DNA of 64,000 bases from Candidatus Sysuiplasma acidicola (GCA_019721035.1 JAHEAA010000009.1:1-64000); one strand, 5' to 3'; counted from the first letter of the stretch, positions 8,873 to 16,988 are shown. Numbers and translations are program-made. Notes: generated from the letters alone by a model not told the origin.

Positions 8873-9280
8873 TTTATCCTACCTGCATGCCTGTGACGGC
8901 AATCACAGAGCGTTTATCCACGCTGTAACATTACGGCCATTGCCATTATTTAAAGTTAATCGAATTCACTATATTGCTGGAAATTATATACCATAATGGC
9001 GGTTGCATAAGACAATATGTCAAATAACATCGAAATTATTTGACTTTTTGCCCAGCAGCCCCTACGAATGCTTGGAGCTATTCAGTGCCGAAATGCAGAT
9101 TGTGCCCGGTCTGCGGAAAATGATTCAAATACTCATTTCAGGCGCACCCTCAATGCCTGTGCGCAACAAAAGATCGATATCCTCTCAGGAAGTCCTCCTT
9201 CCGCTCTCCGTTATGCATAATCATGTGTGATGTCATCAGTAGAAAATTATCATGTTCAACGAAAATGCGCCATCCGTAGT
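8873..9280. other. Intergenic region with one hairpin
   Basis: Lies upstream of the aminotransferase gene and downstream of the split membrane-protein gene. Apart from the inverted repeat at 9019-9044, nothing supportable is present. The frame at 9003-9230 has no recognisable features. Confidence 0.4.
9019..9044 (+). terminator. Perfect 8-bp inverted repeat followed by T5 (plus strand)
   Basis: The arms GTCAAATA (9019-9026) and TATTTGAC (9037-9044) are perfectly complementary around a 10-nt loop and are followed by TTTTT. It could be a stem-loop terminator or a dimeric-regulator operator. No plus-strand gene ends just upstream, which argues for the operator reading. Confidence 0.3.
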
Positions 9281-9979
9281 TCACGTATGAATCAGCTTAT
9301 TAAACATCGCTAAAATTCGTCTTTGCCAGCCGGACTCCACCGGAGTTGCAACGGCAGCCACAAGCATCAGCTGCGAAGATATCCGGGAGATTGCATTCAT
9401 CAGGTAATCTAACGTGTTTCCAGTCCGGGGTGCCCCGTAACCCGCGGCTATCCAGGCAAGCATTGCCATGGCATAGATTGCGGCAAGTGGCATGACATAT
9501 CGCAGATTCCTTTTGTTGGACCACGGCATCACCGTGAGCACCAAGAGCAGGCCGGAAACAGTGGCGCTGACAGCTCCCGCACTTCACCAGTAGTATTGTG
9601 ACCAGTATATGGCATTCCCCACATCTGCCGGAACCAGAAACCATGCACTGACAAAGAACTGTTCATACACGTTGATCATTCCGATAGATGCTGCGTTTGC
9701 GACGAGTGCTCCAATTACAAGTGACGCGATGGTGCTCCTGTGCTTCCTTTCCCGAATAAAACAGAAATAGCAGACGCCGACGAATGAGAGGTCAACCGCA
9801 ACATAGGTGAACGGATAAACCGTATTCGAATAGCCAGCAACCTTAAAGATCAAATGTCCGGCCGAGTCTCTTTCGGGATTGAAAAGTGCAGTTGCTGCGG
9901 CATAATCGAACCAGAATCCGAATGACGTTGCAAGTGCAAGCCAGAGCCAGATCGCGACATTCCCGCCCTTATACTCCAC
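9281..9979 (-). pseudogene. Multi-pass membrane protein interrupted by in-frame TGA
   Basis: Two hydrophobic segments lie in one continuous reading frame separated by a single TGA at 9586-9584. The upstream part (9979-9587) encodes 131 residues with about four transmembrane helices and ends AIYWSQYYW. The frame then stays open for about 100 codons, beginning SAGAVSATVSGLLLVLTV, with two or three more helices, to a stop at 9281. A single 232-residue protein of six to seven helices is the natural reading. Either a sense codon (TGG or CGA, for example) mutated to TGA, or the codon is read through. The second part could also be translated from a GTG at 9544. No family recognised. Confidence 0.65.
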
Positions 9980-10380
9980 GCGGAATGGATGGTTGCCTAA
10001 GTTATGAAATTTGTCTGCTGCGGCAGCCGATGACTGTTTCGTGTTTTAGCATTCTATGAAAATTTCACTGAACGTTTGATGCGACCCTTACAGTGACTGC
10101 TGCATAATACGCATATTAATTCAACATAGTGTGCTGTTGCACCTCCCTGATTACACTGGATGAGATAGATTCTCTATTCACCAACAATGCCAAAGTGCCG
10201 AATTTAGCGGTATTCGCCAATCTCCACGTAATGTGATATGTGCTTCAGCACGACAGTTTTGACTTCCGCAATTTCAGCGGCGGCGGTTTCGAGTTCACCG
10301 AACTGTTCAAAGGTCTTAAAGGGGTTCTGAGCAGTTGAAGGTAGGATAGCGTTTTATAGACAGAGAGGCGGTGTGTATCG
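9980..10380. other. Intergenic region preceding the IS607 element
   Basis: About 400 bases with no convincing reading frame. A TATA-like GTTTTATAG at 10350 sits about 25-30 nt before the tnpA start at 10381 and is the likely promoter of the transposon operon. The left end of the IS607 element must lie here but has no inverted repeat to mark it. Confidence 0.45.
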
Positions 10381-11349
10381 ATGAAATTATCCGAGTGGGC
10401 ACGACAGGCAGGTGTGCGTTACGAAACCGCATGGAGATGGTACAAGGCATGCATCCTCCCGGTTCCGGCGACACGATTGCCCACAGGGACCATCCTTGTG
10501 CTGCCGTCGGCTCCCCCCTCGCCCTCTGTTGCCCTGTATGCGAGAGTCTCTTCACATGACCAGAAGGCAGACCTCGCGCAGCAGACTGCTCGACTTGTCA
10601 CATACGCCACCGGAAAGGGCTGCAAGATCGGGAAGGTTGTCGAGTAAGTCAGTTCAGGACTCGACTGTCACTGTTCCAAGGACTTTGTCAAATTTTCCTT
10701 AAAACTCAGGCTGCTTCATGATTTCTGTGAATGCTGTCCGCTGCAATCACAATTGTCGTCGTCAGTTGCGGACATTGCCCTGATTGCTATGCAGCGGACA
10801 CTGTCAGTATTGTGCAATAACATGTTTCGGCGACCTCCCCCTGTCGCCGTTTAAATAGTCTGTAAGACTAGAATGATGCATGAGGATGGCGCGTTATCGG
10901 CTCCGTGGCAATGCCCGTGCGGTGCCACACATGACCGTGACATACGATCGCGGCCGAACCAGGATGTCTGCCCGTGACCCGGGCAGGAGCGGGAGGCTGA
11001 TGAGGCAGTTCAAAGATGCTCAGCGGAAGCCTTCAAGTCAACATTTTCAAGCAAAAGTGGACAGTGTCGTTCCAAGTTGCTCGTCATCCTCCGTGATCCC
11101 GAGATCGGAGGCATCGTCGTGGAGCATCGTGATCGTCTTGCGAGATTTTGTACAGAGTATATCGAAGCGGCCTTCGCCGCTTCAGGCAGGAGGTTCATCG
11201 TGATGGAACAGGGTGAGGAACAGGGTGAAGTGGAGGATGACATCGTGAGGGACATGACGGAAGTACTCATATCCTTCTGTGCACGGCTCTACGGGCGCGG
11301 GTCTGCCGGAAACAGAGCAAGGAGAGCGCTGGAGGCAGCACGGGCATGA
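10381..11349 (+). pseudogene. IS607-family serine recombinase TnpA, disrupted
   Basis: The N-terminal part (10381-10647) has a MerR-like helix-turn-helix (LSEWARQAGVRYETAWRWYK) and the serine-recombinase start VALYARVSSHDQKADLAQQ with the catalytic serine. It stops at TAA (10645), where relatives have Glu in VxEVGSGLNGH. The frame then continues VSSGLDCHCSK, is split by a 396-bp insertion, and resumes LLVILRDPEIGG and IVVEHRDRLARF to a TGA at 11349. Removing the insertion restores the family alignment exactly. There are thus two independent inactivating lesions. The downstream piece may still be translated from TTG 11077. Confidence 0.88.
10681..11068 (+). mobile_element. MITE-like element inserted in tnpA, 8-bp target duplication
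   Basis: A 388-bp insertion flanked by identical 8-bp GTTCCAAG copies (10673-10680 and 11069-11076). Its ends are imperfect inverted repeats. The left begins GACTTTGTCAAATTTTCCTT and the right, complemented, GACACTGTCCACTTTTGCTT, with about 18 of 24 positions matching. It has no transposase. Inside are a long inverted repeat (GTCCGCTGCAATCA at 10736 against 10781-10799) and a second hairpin (CGGCGAC/GTCGCCG at 10828-10849). A TATA-like TTTAAATAG follows, then an ATG frame at 10873 encoding a short CPCGATHDRDI peptide that recalls zinc-ribbon ends of transposon proteins. Confidence 0.7.
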
Positions 11350-12461
11350 ATATCATTCGCTCGACACGGTGCTCTCTCACGGAGGCCACTCAGGCCAAGG
11401 TGGAGCTACTCGCCACTGTCCTGACGGAGTATGGACGGGTGGTGAACCACTTCATCAATCTCTGGTGGGGACACGGCCCTCCACCAAAAAAGACGGAACT
11501 CCTCAAGGAAGTCATTGCCGTTCCAGGCACCTGGCTGTCGGCCCGTCTTCGCAAGGTGGCGGCGAGAGAGGCCATTGACATGATCCGCGCCTCGAGAGAG
11601 CGGGACGGGAAAGACGCTGTCAAGCCCGTCCATAAGGGCAAGCGGATGTATGTCTCCTCGACCATCGCTTCTCTCACCCACGACGCTGCCGCAAAGGAGT
11701 TCGACGCATGGTTGCACATTGCAAGCGTGGGTCGTGGCATCACCATGAATCTCCCCGTGCGGTTCCACAGGCACTATCACCGCTATGCTCAGGACCCGGG
11801 AGCGCGCCGATTGGAGTCCTACATCATCACCGAGGATTCAGTGCAGCTGGCATTCGAGGTGGATGTGGGGGAACCCCGTACTGTTGGTCCTGAGCTTGGA
11901 TTGGATACGGGCATCAACACGCTCGCCGCTCTCTCGGACGGGACGCTCCTGGGGACAGACATCAGGCCGATGGTTGAACGTATCAAGAGATGCAAACACG
12001 GTTCGAACGGGCAGAAGACTGCCCGCCGTGCCATCAAACAGCGGATGGCGGAGGTGGCGAAGGAAGTCCTGTCCACTGGTCCCTCAGTCATAGTGACTGA
12101 GGATCTTACGCTCCTTTCTCATGGAAGGAAGACACAGCGTCGCGTGTCTAAAAATATGCGGCGTAGTCTCGGTGCGTGGACATACCGTAACTGGCTTAAC
12201 CGGCTGGAAATGGCCTGCCAGACGAACAGTGTTCGATTCGAGCGGGTTCCACCGGCATACACCAGTCAGCGGTGCCATGAATGCGGCCACATCGGGAAGG
12301 GGAACCGGAACGGGGAGAGTTTCTGCTGCCGGAAGTGTGGCTACGCCGGCAACGCGGATGTAAATGCTGCGAAGAACCTCCTGATACGGTTCTGGGGCAA
12401 GACCCCGACCCTGCACCAGCCTACGGTCGGTGCTTCAAACGGATGTCATACAACGCTATGA
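11346..12461 (+). CDS. tnpB: TnpB, RNA-guided RuvC-like nuclease of IS607 element
   Basis: A 371-residue TnpB. The RuvC catalytic residues are present: Asp187 in LGLDTGINTLA, Glu252 in IVTEDLTLLS and Asp338 in GNADVNAAKN. The zinc ribbon CHECGHIGKGNRN...CRKCG between RuvC-II and RuvC-III has its four cysteines. TnpB family members bind an RNA made from the transposon right end and cut matching DNA next to a target-adjacent motif. The start ATG overlaps the tnpA stop (ATGA), implying coupling. Unlike tnpA, it shows no damage, so the nuclease may still be functional while the recombinase is dead. Confidence 0.92.
   Translation: MNIIRSTRCSLTEATQAKVELLATVLTEYGRVVNHFINLWWGHGPPPKKTELLKEVIAVPGTWLSARLRKVAAREAIDMIRASRERDGKDAVKPVHKGKRMYVSSTIASLTHDAAAKEFDAWLHIASVGRGITMNLPVRFHRHYHRYAQDPGARRLESYIITEDSVQLAFEVDVGEPRTVGPELGLDTGINTLAALSDGTLLGTDIRPMVERIKRCKHGSNGQKTARRAIKQRMAEVAKEVLSTGPSVIVTEDLTLLSHGRKTQRRVSKNMRRSLGAWTYRNWLNRLEMACQTNSVRFERVPPAYTSQRCHECGHIGKGNRNGESFCCRKCGYAGNADVNAAKNLLIRFWGKTPTLHQPTVGASNGCHTTL
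12395..12440 (+). ncRNA. Candidate TnpB guide (omega/reRNA) 3' scaffold
   Basis: The 3' end of tnpB contains CCGACC (12405-12410) complementary to GGTCGG (12425-12430), and GCACC (12413-12417) complementary to GGTGC (12429-12433). The two pairings are nested and partly compete, as in pseudoknotted reRNA scaffolds. TnpB guide RNAs normally overlap the 3' end of the gene and continue past the transposon end. The limits and the guide boundary are inference. Confidence 0.35.
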
Positions 12462-12517
12462 CTTCCGAGCTGTCATTGTCTTGAAAGTGAAATGCGATTT
12501 CGTTCAAGGCTTGCCTC

Positions 12518-12625
12518 ATGCAACGGGCCTATCGCGCAAGCCTCCTCGATCATGTCCGCTCCAATCAGCATCGCTTTGCATGGGGCATTCAGTCACTGAA
12601 TTCGATTCTCGATGAGGATTCTTGA
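12518..12625 (+). CDS. Short orphan frame, possible transposon-gene remnant
   Basis: A 35-codon ATG frame (MQRAYRASLLDH..., with FAWGIQSLNSILDED) just downstream of tnpB. The sequence is strongly helical and protein-like, and the frame stays open a few codons upstream of the ATG. It could be the end of an older gene cut by the IS607 insertion, or a small passenger. I do not recognise a family. Confidence 0.2.
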   Translation: MQRAYRASLLDHVRSNQHRFAWGIQSLNSILDEDS

Positions 12626-12660
12626 CGAGTCTTGATCCGGGCGAGTTTGAAGCATTCAAA

Positions 12661-13008
12661 TCAGTTCTTTTCTATCCAGTCGAAAAGCTGAATGAGATTG
12701 TCACGTAGTTCACAGCCTCTGTCAGTCAGTGAATATTCTACAACAAGCGGTCTCCTGTCTATTACCTTTCTCTGTATCAGATTCAAGACTTCAAGTTCTT
12801 TGAATCTCATGGAAAGGAGATTGGCTCTAGGTCTGCCTATGCTTTCCAGAATCTTGTTGAAACCCATGCCTTTTTCATTACCAAGGAGACCTATGATCAG
12901 AAGCGTATATTTCTTTCCCAGGACTCTCAGTATGGCCTCTGATGGAAAGATGCATATTGTTTTCTCCCCATGCCTGATCATACACGCCTTTTCACTGATT
13001 CCCTTCAT
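12661..13008 (-). CDS. HxlR-family winged-helix transcriptional regulator
   Basis: A 115-residue protein carrying the HxlR pattern: AILRVLGKKYTLLIIGLLGN, then FNKILESIGRPRANLLSMRFKELE, then LIQRKVIDRRPLVVEYSLTDRG. An N-terminal CysxxxxH segment (ACMIRHGEKTIC) with two cysteines precedes the domain and could bind a metal or sense thiols. It is divergent from a CopZ-like metallochaperone gene across 169 bp. A minus-strand TATA-like TTTTATAATAA lies about 30 nt before its ATG. Control of the neighbouring metal gene is inferred from the arrangement. Confidence 0.85.
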   Translation of the reverse strand: MKGISEKACMIRHGEKTICIFPSEAILRVLGKKYTLLIIGLLGNEKGMGFNKILESIGRPRANLLSMRFKELEVLNLIQRKVIDRRPLVVEYSLTDRGCELRDNLIQLFDWIEKN

Positions 13009-13177
13009 ATCGATGACATGTACTACCGATTATTATAAAATCATCATAAAAGGCTGCACGCCCGTATTTCCGCTTCAGTTCAAAACATTAAAGGTGGTGT
13101 AAATTTTGGGACTGCTGCATTTATAACGTCGCGAGACCTGATTATCACGGAATCATGCAATTTGAGTGTGTGATTGA

Positions 13178-13960
13178 ATGAAATCTGTCACAGGCAGATC
13201 AATCGTTCCGGCAGCCGAATACACAAACGCCGCATCATCAGGGGCAAATGACGGCGAAAGGTACTGTATAGTCTGCGGGAACAAAGGAACAAAAGTCTTT
13301 GCGACTACCATGCGAAATCATGTGGACGTCAGATACTGGTCCCTCATCGATGATACGTACCGTTTTTCCACCACCCCTGGATGCAATGTGGTTTATTACA
13401 GCAATGCTGCAGGAATTTATTTTTTGACCGATGAGGTTAAGACTCCGTGTGCCCTCAAGGAAACGGATTCAGTGAAGCCGGTCTGTTATTGCATGGGCAT
13501 AACAGAAGACAACATCAAAGCCGAAATACTGGGCAAGGCATGCTGTGATTCGCTAGAGGATATCGAAGCTTATACGCGGGCGGGAACAGGCAAGTGGTGC
13601 TTTGTGACCAATCCGAGCGGAAAATGCTGCAGAGATTACCTTCCATCGATAGTCGACAAATTCCTTAAGCAGGTTAAAGAACCGCGCGTCAGGTTGCTGC
13701 TCGCAGACGTGGCAAGCAGACTCTCGCGCGAAAGTGATGATTTTACTGACATCACGCTCAGCGTTCAAGGAATGACGTGCGAAAGTTGTGCTGTGCTAGT
13801 AAAAGAAGCTCTTAAGGGTGCAGGGGCAGATTCAGTCTTAGTATCATTGAGTGGAAAGACCGTCACCGCGAAGGTGCCGGAAGGTCTCAGTCCTGAAGAG
13901 GCGGCGAGGGCAGTTACTGATGCTGGTTTCGAAGCTGTGGTGACTGAAAAGAGTACATAA
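13178..13960 (+). CDS. CopZ-like iron-sulfur metallochaperone with C-terminal HMA domain
   Basis: A 260-residue fusion. Residues 29-90 form a zinc-binding N-domain of the Archaeoglobus CopZ type (CIVCGNKGTKV start). Residues about 100-165 contain the cysteine-rich region for a [2Fe-2S] cluster (VCYCMGITEDNI, KACCDS, GKCC). Residues about 190-256 are a heavy-metal-associated domain with the metal site GMTCESC. In CopZ the N-domain is proposed to reduce Cu(II) and the HMA domain to deliver Cu(I) to a P-type ATPase. Mercury or another soft metal is also possible. No ATPase gene is adjacent. A TATA-like ATTTATAAC lies near 13114. Confidence 0.87.
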   Translation: MKSVTGRSIVPAAEYTNAASSGANDGERYCIVCGNKGTKVFATTMRNHVDVRYWSLIDDTYRFSTTPGCNVVYYSNAAGIYFLTDEVKTPCALKETDSVKPVCYCMGITEDNIKAEILGKACCDSLEDIEAYTRAGTGKWCFVTNPSGKCCRDYLPSIVDKFLKQVKEPRVRLLLADVASRLSRESDDFTDITLSVQGMTCESCAVLVKEALKGAGADSVLVSLSGKTVTAKVPEGLSPEEAARAVTDAGFEAVVTEKST

Positions 13961-13989
13961 TGCGTGAAACATGGTTGCCTTTTCGTTCA

Positions 13990-14075
13990 CGCCCTGGCCG
14001 GGATTTGAACCCGAGTCCCAAGCTATCTGCCGAAAGCCGACAGGCTTGGATGATAGGCCACTACACTACCAGGGC
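13990..14075 (-). tRNA. tRNA-Asp(GTC) with 13-nt intron
   Basis: The acceptor GCCCTGG pairs with CCAGGGC, the T arm reads TCGGGTTCAAATCCCGG and the discriminator is G. The anticodon stem CAAGC/GCTTG encloses CTGTCG, a 13-nt insert (14025-14037) and A. Removing the insert after position 37 gives the loop CTGTCGA with anticodon GTC. The insert's GGCAG segment pairs with the anticodon loop, leaving 3-nt bulges (CG|G and AT|A) at both splice sites, an archaeal bulge-helix-bulge. CCA is not encoded. On the minus strand a TATA-like GTTAAATATG lies about 25 nt upstream. Confidence 0.93.
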
Positions 14076-14130
14076 TTCCATGGGCCAAAACGATTGTGCA
14101 TATTTAACTTGCGCAGAGCGGACATGATGT

Positions 14131-14505
14131 TCAGCTGCCCGTCAGTATTCTGATTATGGCGTCCGCCGGTCTTCCATCGGTCTGCATCAGTGCCTGCCTA
14201 GCCTGCTCCACTGTGCATCCAGTCTGGCTAACAACGAGGTCGATGTCCTCCTGCTGTATAACTGGGCCTGAGTGGATGCTCTCTGAAGCGGTTGCGCCGC
14301 CAATTACCGGCTCTCCAGTGACTTGGTAAATTTGTTGTCCTGACACTTTTACCATGACGACCGTTGGTTTCGAAAATCTGTATTCTTTGGATTTCGTTCT
14401 GATGATCACTTCGCTGACATCGTCAATCTCTTCTGTCTGCATACCCATCTTTTTCATTGCCATCTTCATCTGGCGCGGGTCTATCTTTCCTAGTCCGGGT
14501 ATCAT
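14131..14505 (-). CDS. nac: Nascent polypeptide-associated complex protein
   Basis: A 124-residue archaeal NAC. The N-terminal segment with DPRQMKMAMKKMGM is followed by a NAC beta-barrel (residues about 25-70; VIIRTKSKEYRF, then VVMVKVSGQQIYQV). The C-terminal UBA domain (about 85-122) reads EDIDLVVSQTGCTVEQARQAL. Archaeal NAC forms a homodimer at the ribosome exit tunnel and shields emerging chains. The size matches the family. It lies just downstream of tRNA-Asp on the plus coordinate and is transcribed in the same direction. Confidence 0.95.
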   Translation of the reverse strand: MIPGLGKIDPRQMKMAMKKMGMQTEEIDDVSEVIIRTKSKEYRFSKPTVVMVKVSGQQIYQVTGEPVIGGATASESIHSGPVIQQEDIDLVVSQTGCTVEQARQALMQTDGRPADAIIRILTGS

Positions 14506-14686
14506 GATATCACAGCAATCCTACGCACGCATCGGTACACAAAGCATGCATATATAATTGAGGCAGTCCGTGTCAGGCCACCTCCTACCTGTGTCATATC
14601 GCTGCAGTTTTAAAGTCCGGCATCTTCTGCCTCAGTAGTGAACTGCCGTGATGCTGACACCGGCGGGAAGCTGGAGCGCAATTTAA

Positions 14687-15376
14687 ATGACCCCCACTCA
14701 AGGGAATATCCGGTGCATTGTAACGGATGTTGACGGAACCCTGACTTCCTACGACAGGCGAATCAGTGTCGGTGCGATAAACACACTGAGGCGCATTCAG
14801 GATGCCGGCATCACAATAATACTGGCGACCGGAAACGTCCTTCCCATCGCATACGGTCTTTTCAAAATGATAGGTCTTACAGGTGCGATAGTGGCAGAAA
14901 ACGGGGGTGTTCTGTACCACAACCAGACAGTGGAGTATCTCAACAGCCCCCAGAAACCTCTCGAGGCTTTCAACTTTCTGAAGAGCAGGCTGGACGTTCA
15001 CAGGCTATTCACAGATCAGTGGAGAATGACCGAAGTCGCTCTGGAGCCCTCGGCGGATACTGAGGCCGTCAGAAGATTGCTCAGCGGGCACGATGTCAAC
15101 GTGGAGTCGAGCGGCTTCGCAATACACATTCAGAGCAGAAATTTCACAAAATTCAAAGCCGTTTCGAGAGTATGCCACACCATGGGTATTGCGCTCGAGC
15201 ATGTTGCGGCGTTCGGTGACGGTGAGAATGATATCGAGATGCTGAAGAACTGCGGCATTGGTATAGCTGTTGCTAATGCACCCGAGCACGTAAAGAAAGT
15301 GGCATCGCATGTCACGAAATCGAGCCATGGAGATGGCTTCGTTGAAGGCATCGAATGGCTTGCCATTCTGCGATGA
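14687..15376 (+). CDS. pgp: Phosphoglycolate phosphatase, HAD superfamily (Thermoplasma type)
   Basis: A 229-residue haloacid dehalogenase-like phosphatase that dephosphorylates 2-phosphoglycolate. HAD motif I is TDVDGTLT (nucleophile Asp14, acid/base Asp16), motif II is the ATGN stretch, motif III is the lysine in NFTKFKAV and motif IV is FGDGENDIEM. The C2-type cap between motifs II and III fits the archaeal family whose crystal structure was solved from Thermoplasma acidophilum. The start ATG lies about ten bases after a TATA-like ATTTAAATGA, so a leaderless or nearly leaderless message is possible. Confidence 0.92.
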   Translation: MTPTQGNIRCIVTDVDGTLTSYDRRISVGAINTLRRIQDAGITIILATGNVLPIAYGLFKMIGLTGAIVAENGGVLYHNQTVEYLNSPQKPLEAFNFLKSRLDVHRLFTDQWRMTEVALEPSADTEAVRRLLSGHDVNVESSGFAIHIQSRNFTKFKAVSRVCHTMGIALEHVAAFGDGENDIEMLKNCGIGIAVANAPEHVKKVASHVTKSSHGDGFVEGIEWLAILR

Positions 15377-15579
15377 AGTCGAGTGTGCTTTCAGACTTCT
15401 TACAACGTTCTGCCACTGTAACAGCCCGAACAAACCGGCCTGTCAACCGCAAAATGTCTATCGCACGTTGCCAATCCGCAAATGGAGCACGTTCTGCGGC
15501 TAAGGCCGCCGCATATGTGGCACAATCCTGAAACGCTCATGCAGTTTGTCAGGGCGACATGCTATTTCAGGAGTTCGAA

Positions 15580-16074
15580 TCATAGGAGTTTTTTTGCCGT
15601 TTCTTCATCCATTGATATCGACTTCAGCGCATACTTTAACGCTTTTTTCTGGATCATCTCGCGAGTCTTGTCGTCCAGAAACCTTTCCATGAATATGGGG
15701 GCTTTTCGTGCATATTCTGCTGCAAATTCAGAATAGAACTGTGCCGATGATTCAGGCTCAAGCTCCGCAGCCCTGTTGTAGGCCGCTTCAGCATCGTTGA
15801 AGCGGCCATTCTCCGCACAGAAAAAACCAAGAGAACTCTGATAATATGCGTTCGCGGGATCATACTCTATGGCTTTTTTGTAGAGTGCGAGTATCTCGTC
15901 AATCGTAACCTGTGAAAGCGCCAGGGATGCCTCTGCACGCCAGAAGTACGCTTCGGCATTTTTTGGATCGCTCTTCAGTACTTTGGCAAATTTTTTGACT
16001 GCATCTTCGGGTCTCCCCTCATTTAGCAGCTGTATTCCATCTTCAAGATCCTTTCTGCTGTCTTCACCGGGCAT
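15580..16074 (-). CDS. Tetratricopeptide-repeat protein
   Basis: A 164-residue soluble protein with three to four TPR units over residues about 5-115: DGIQLLNEGRPEDAVKKFAK, DPKNAEAYFWRAEASLALS, DPANAYYQSSLGFFCAENG and FNDAEAAYNRAAELEPES. The C-terminal 50 residues are helical and lysine-rich. TPR arrays bind partner proteins; the partner is unknown. It is a single gene facing the RNase HII gene across about 250 bp that holds no other gene. Confidence 0.85.
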   Translation of the reverse strand: MPGEDSRKDLEDGIQLLNEGRPEDAVKKFAKVLKSDPKNAEAYFWRAEASLALSQVTIDEILALYKKAIEYDPANAYYQSSLGFFCAENGRFNDAEAAYNRAAELEPESSAQFYSEFAAEYARKAPIFMERFLDDKTREMIQKKALKYALKSISMDEETAKKLL

Positions 16075-16327
16075 TTTTCATCACTGTGTGTCGCTCGCGC
16101 AATTTGGCACAGTACGCCTGTACCTGTCGATGATAAATCAGCTTTCCTCTTAAAGGTTGCCTGAAAATTTATGGTACGAGTATCTTTTCGTCCATCTGTC
16201 GTGTTCTTTCTCCCTGCCATTTCGTTTTTTTTTTGAGATAGCTTCAGTTCTTGAAGTGATTTGAATTCTGCGGGCGAAGGAATATGTTATCTTATGGCAA
16301 CACGTTTCACACCTGTCGGATTATATC

Positions 16328-16984
16328 ATGGCGGACAAGGGACGGACAGTTCAGCTCGGAGCAGATGAGGCAGGTCGGGGCCCCGTTATGGGACCGATGG
16401 TTTTGTGTGCGCTCGCAGGCGAACCTGAAGAACTTGCGGCAATAGGGGTGAGAGATTCCAAGAAGCTATCGCCTTCAAGACGGAATGAGCTGTTTGAGCA
16501 GCTGCACTACGTTTCAAAATGGGAAATCCATGTAGTCTGGCCACAGGAGATTGACAATGCGGTTAATATGTCGGCGTTAAACATGCTTGAGCTGACGCAC
16601 TTTGCCCAGTTGCTCAGTCTGTTTGACTGTCCTGGGGCTTATGTCGACGCTCCTGATGTCGACGAACGCCGTTTCTCTCTAGAAGTGTCAAAACTTTGTG
16701 GCAAGTTGGTTGTTGCCGAGCATAGGGCGGACGAACGATATCCTTCGGTCTCGGCCGCATCCATCATCGCAAAGGTGACGAGAGACAGGCTTATTGATGG
16801 ATTGAAGACGGAACTCGGTTCGGATTTTGGAAGCGGATATGCCTCCGACAGGAAGACCGTACTGTTTATAGAAGAGTATGTGGCCAGGTGCGGCGTTCTC
16901 CCGCCTTATTGCAGGCATTCGTGGGAAACTTCGAGGCGAATACTGGCAAACAGTAAGATTAAAAACCTCGAATATTTCAGGTAA
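16328..16984 (+). CDS. rnhB: Ribonuclease HII
   Basis: A 218-residue enzyme that cuts the RNA strand of RNA-DNA hybrids and removes single ribonucleotides from DNA. The N-terminal GADEAGRGPVMGPM supplies the catalytic Asp13-Glu14. GVRDSKKLSP and the Asp in GAYVDAPDVD follow, and YPSVSAASIIAKVTRD carries the late conserved residues. Length and motif order match archaeal RNase HII. It is followed after 4 nt by an SCP2-like gene, probably in the same message. Confidence 0.95.
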   Translation: MADKGRTVQLGADEAGRGPVMGPMVLCALAGEPEELAAIGVRDSKKLSPSRRNELFEQLHYVSKWEIHVVWPQEIDNAVNMSALNMLELTHFAQLLSLFDCPGAYVDAPDVDERRFSLEVSKLCGKLVVAEHRADERYPSVSAASIIAKVTRDRLIDGLKTELGSDFGSGYASDRKTVLFIEEYVARCGVLPPYCRHSWETSRRILANSKIKNLEYFR

Positions 16985-16988
16985 GTCA

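Larger units (their letters stand above)
10381..12461 (+). mobile_element. IS607-family insertion sequence (tnpA broken, tnpB intact)
   Basis: Contains a serine-recombinase tnpA and a downstream tnpB overlapping by ATGA, the standard IS607 order. The stated ends are those of the genes only. IS607 elements lack terminal inverted repeats, so the true ends, somewhere in the flanking non-coding DNA, cannot be placed. The tnpA gene is disrupted by a nonsense codon and a nested MITE-like insertion, so the element should not transpose unaided. Confidence 0.85.

Noticed and set aside
9003-9230. 75-codon plus-strand frame
   Set aside because: No recognisable motif, no promoter; overlaps the inverted repeat at 9019-9044.
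9584-9586. TGA as selenocysteine codon
   Set aside because: No SECIS-like element assessed, and archaeal selenocysteine is known in few lineages; nonsense mutation is simpler.
15561-15590. TTCGAAT tRNA-like T-loop
   Set aside because: No matching stem or acceptor within reach.
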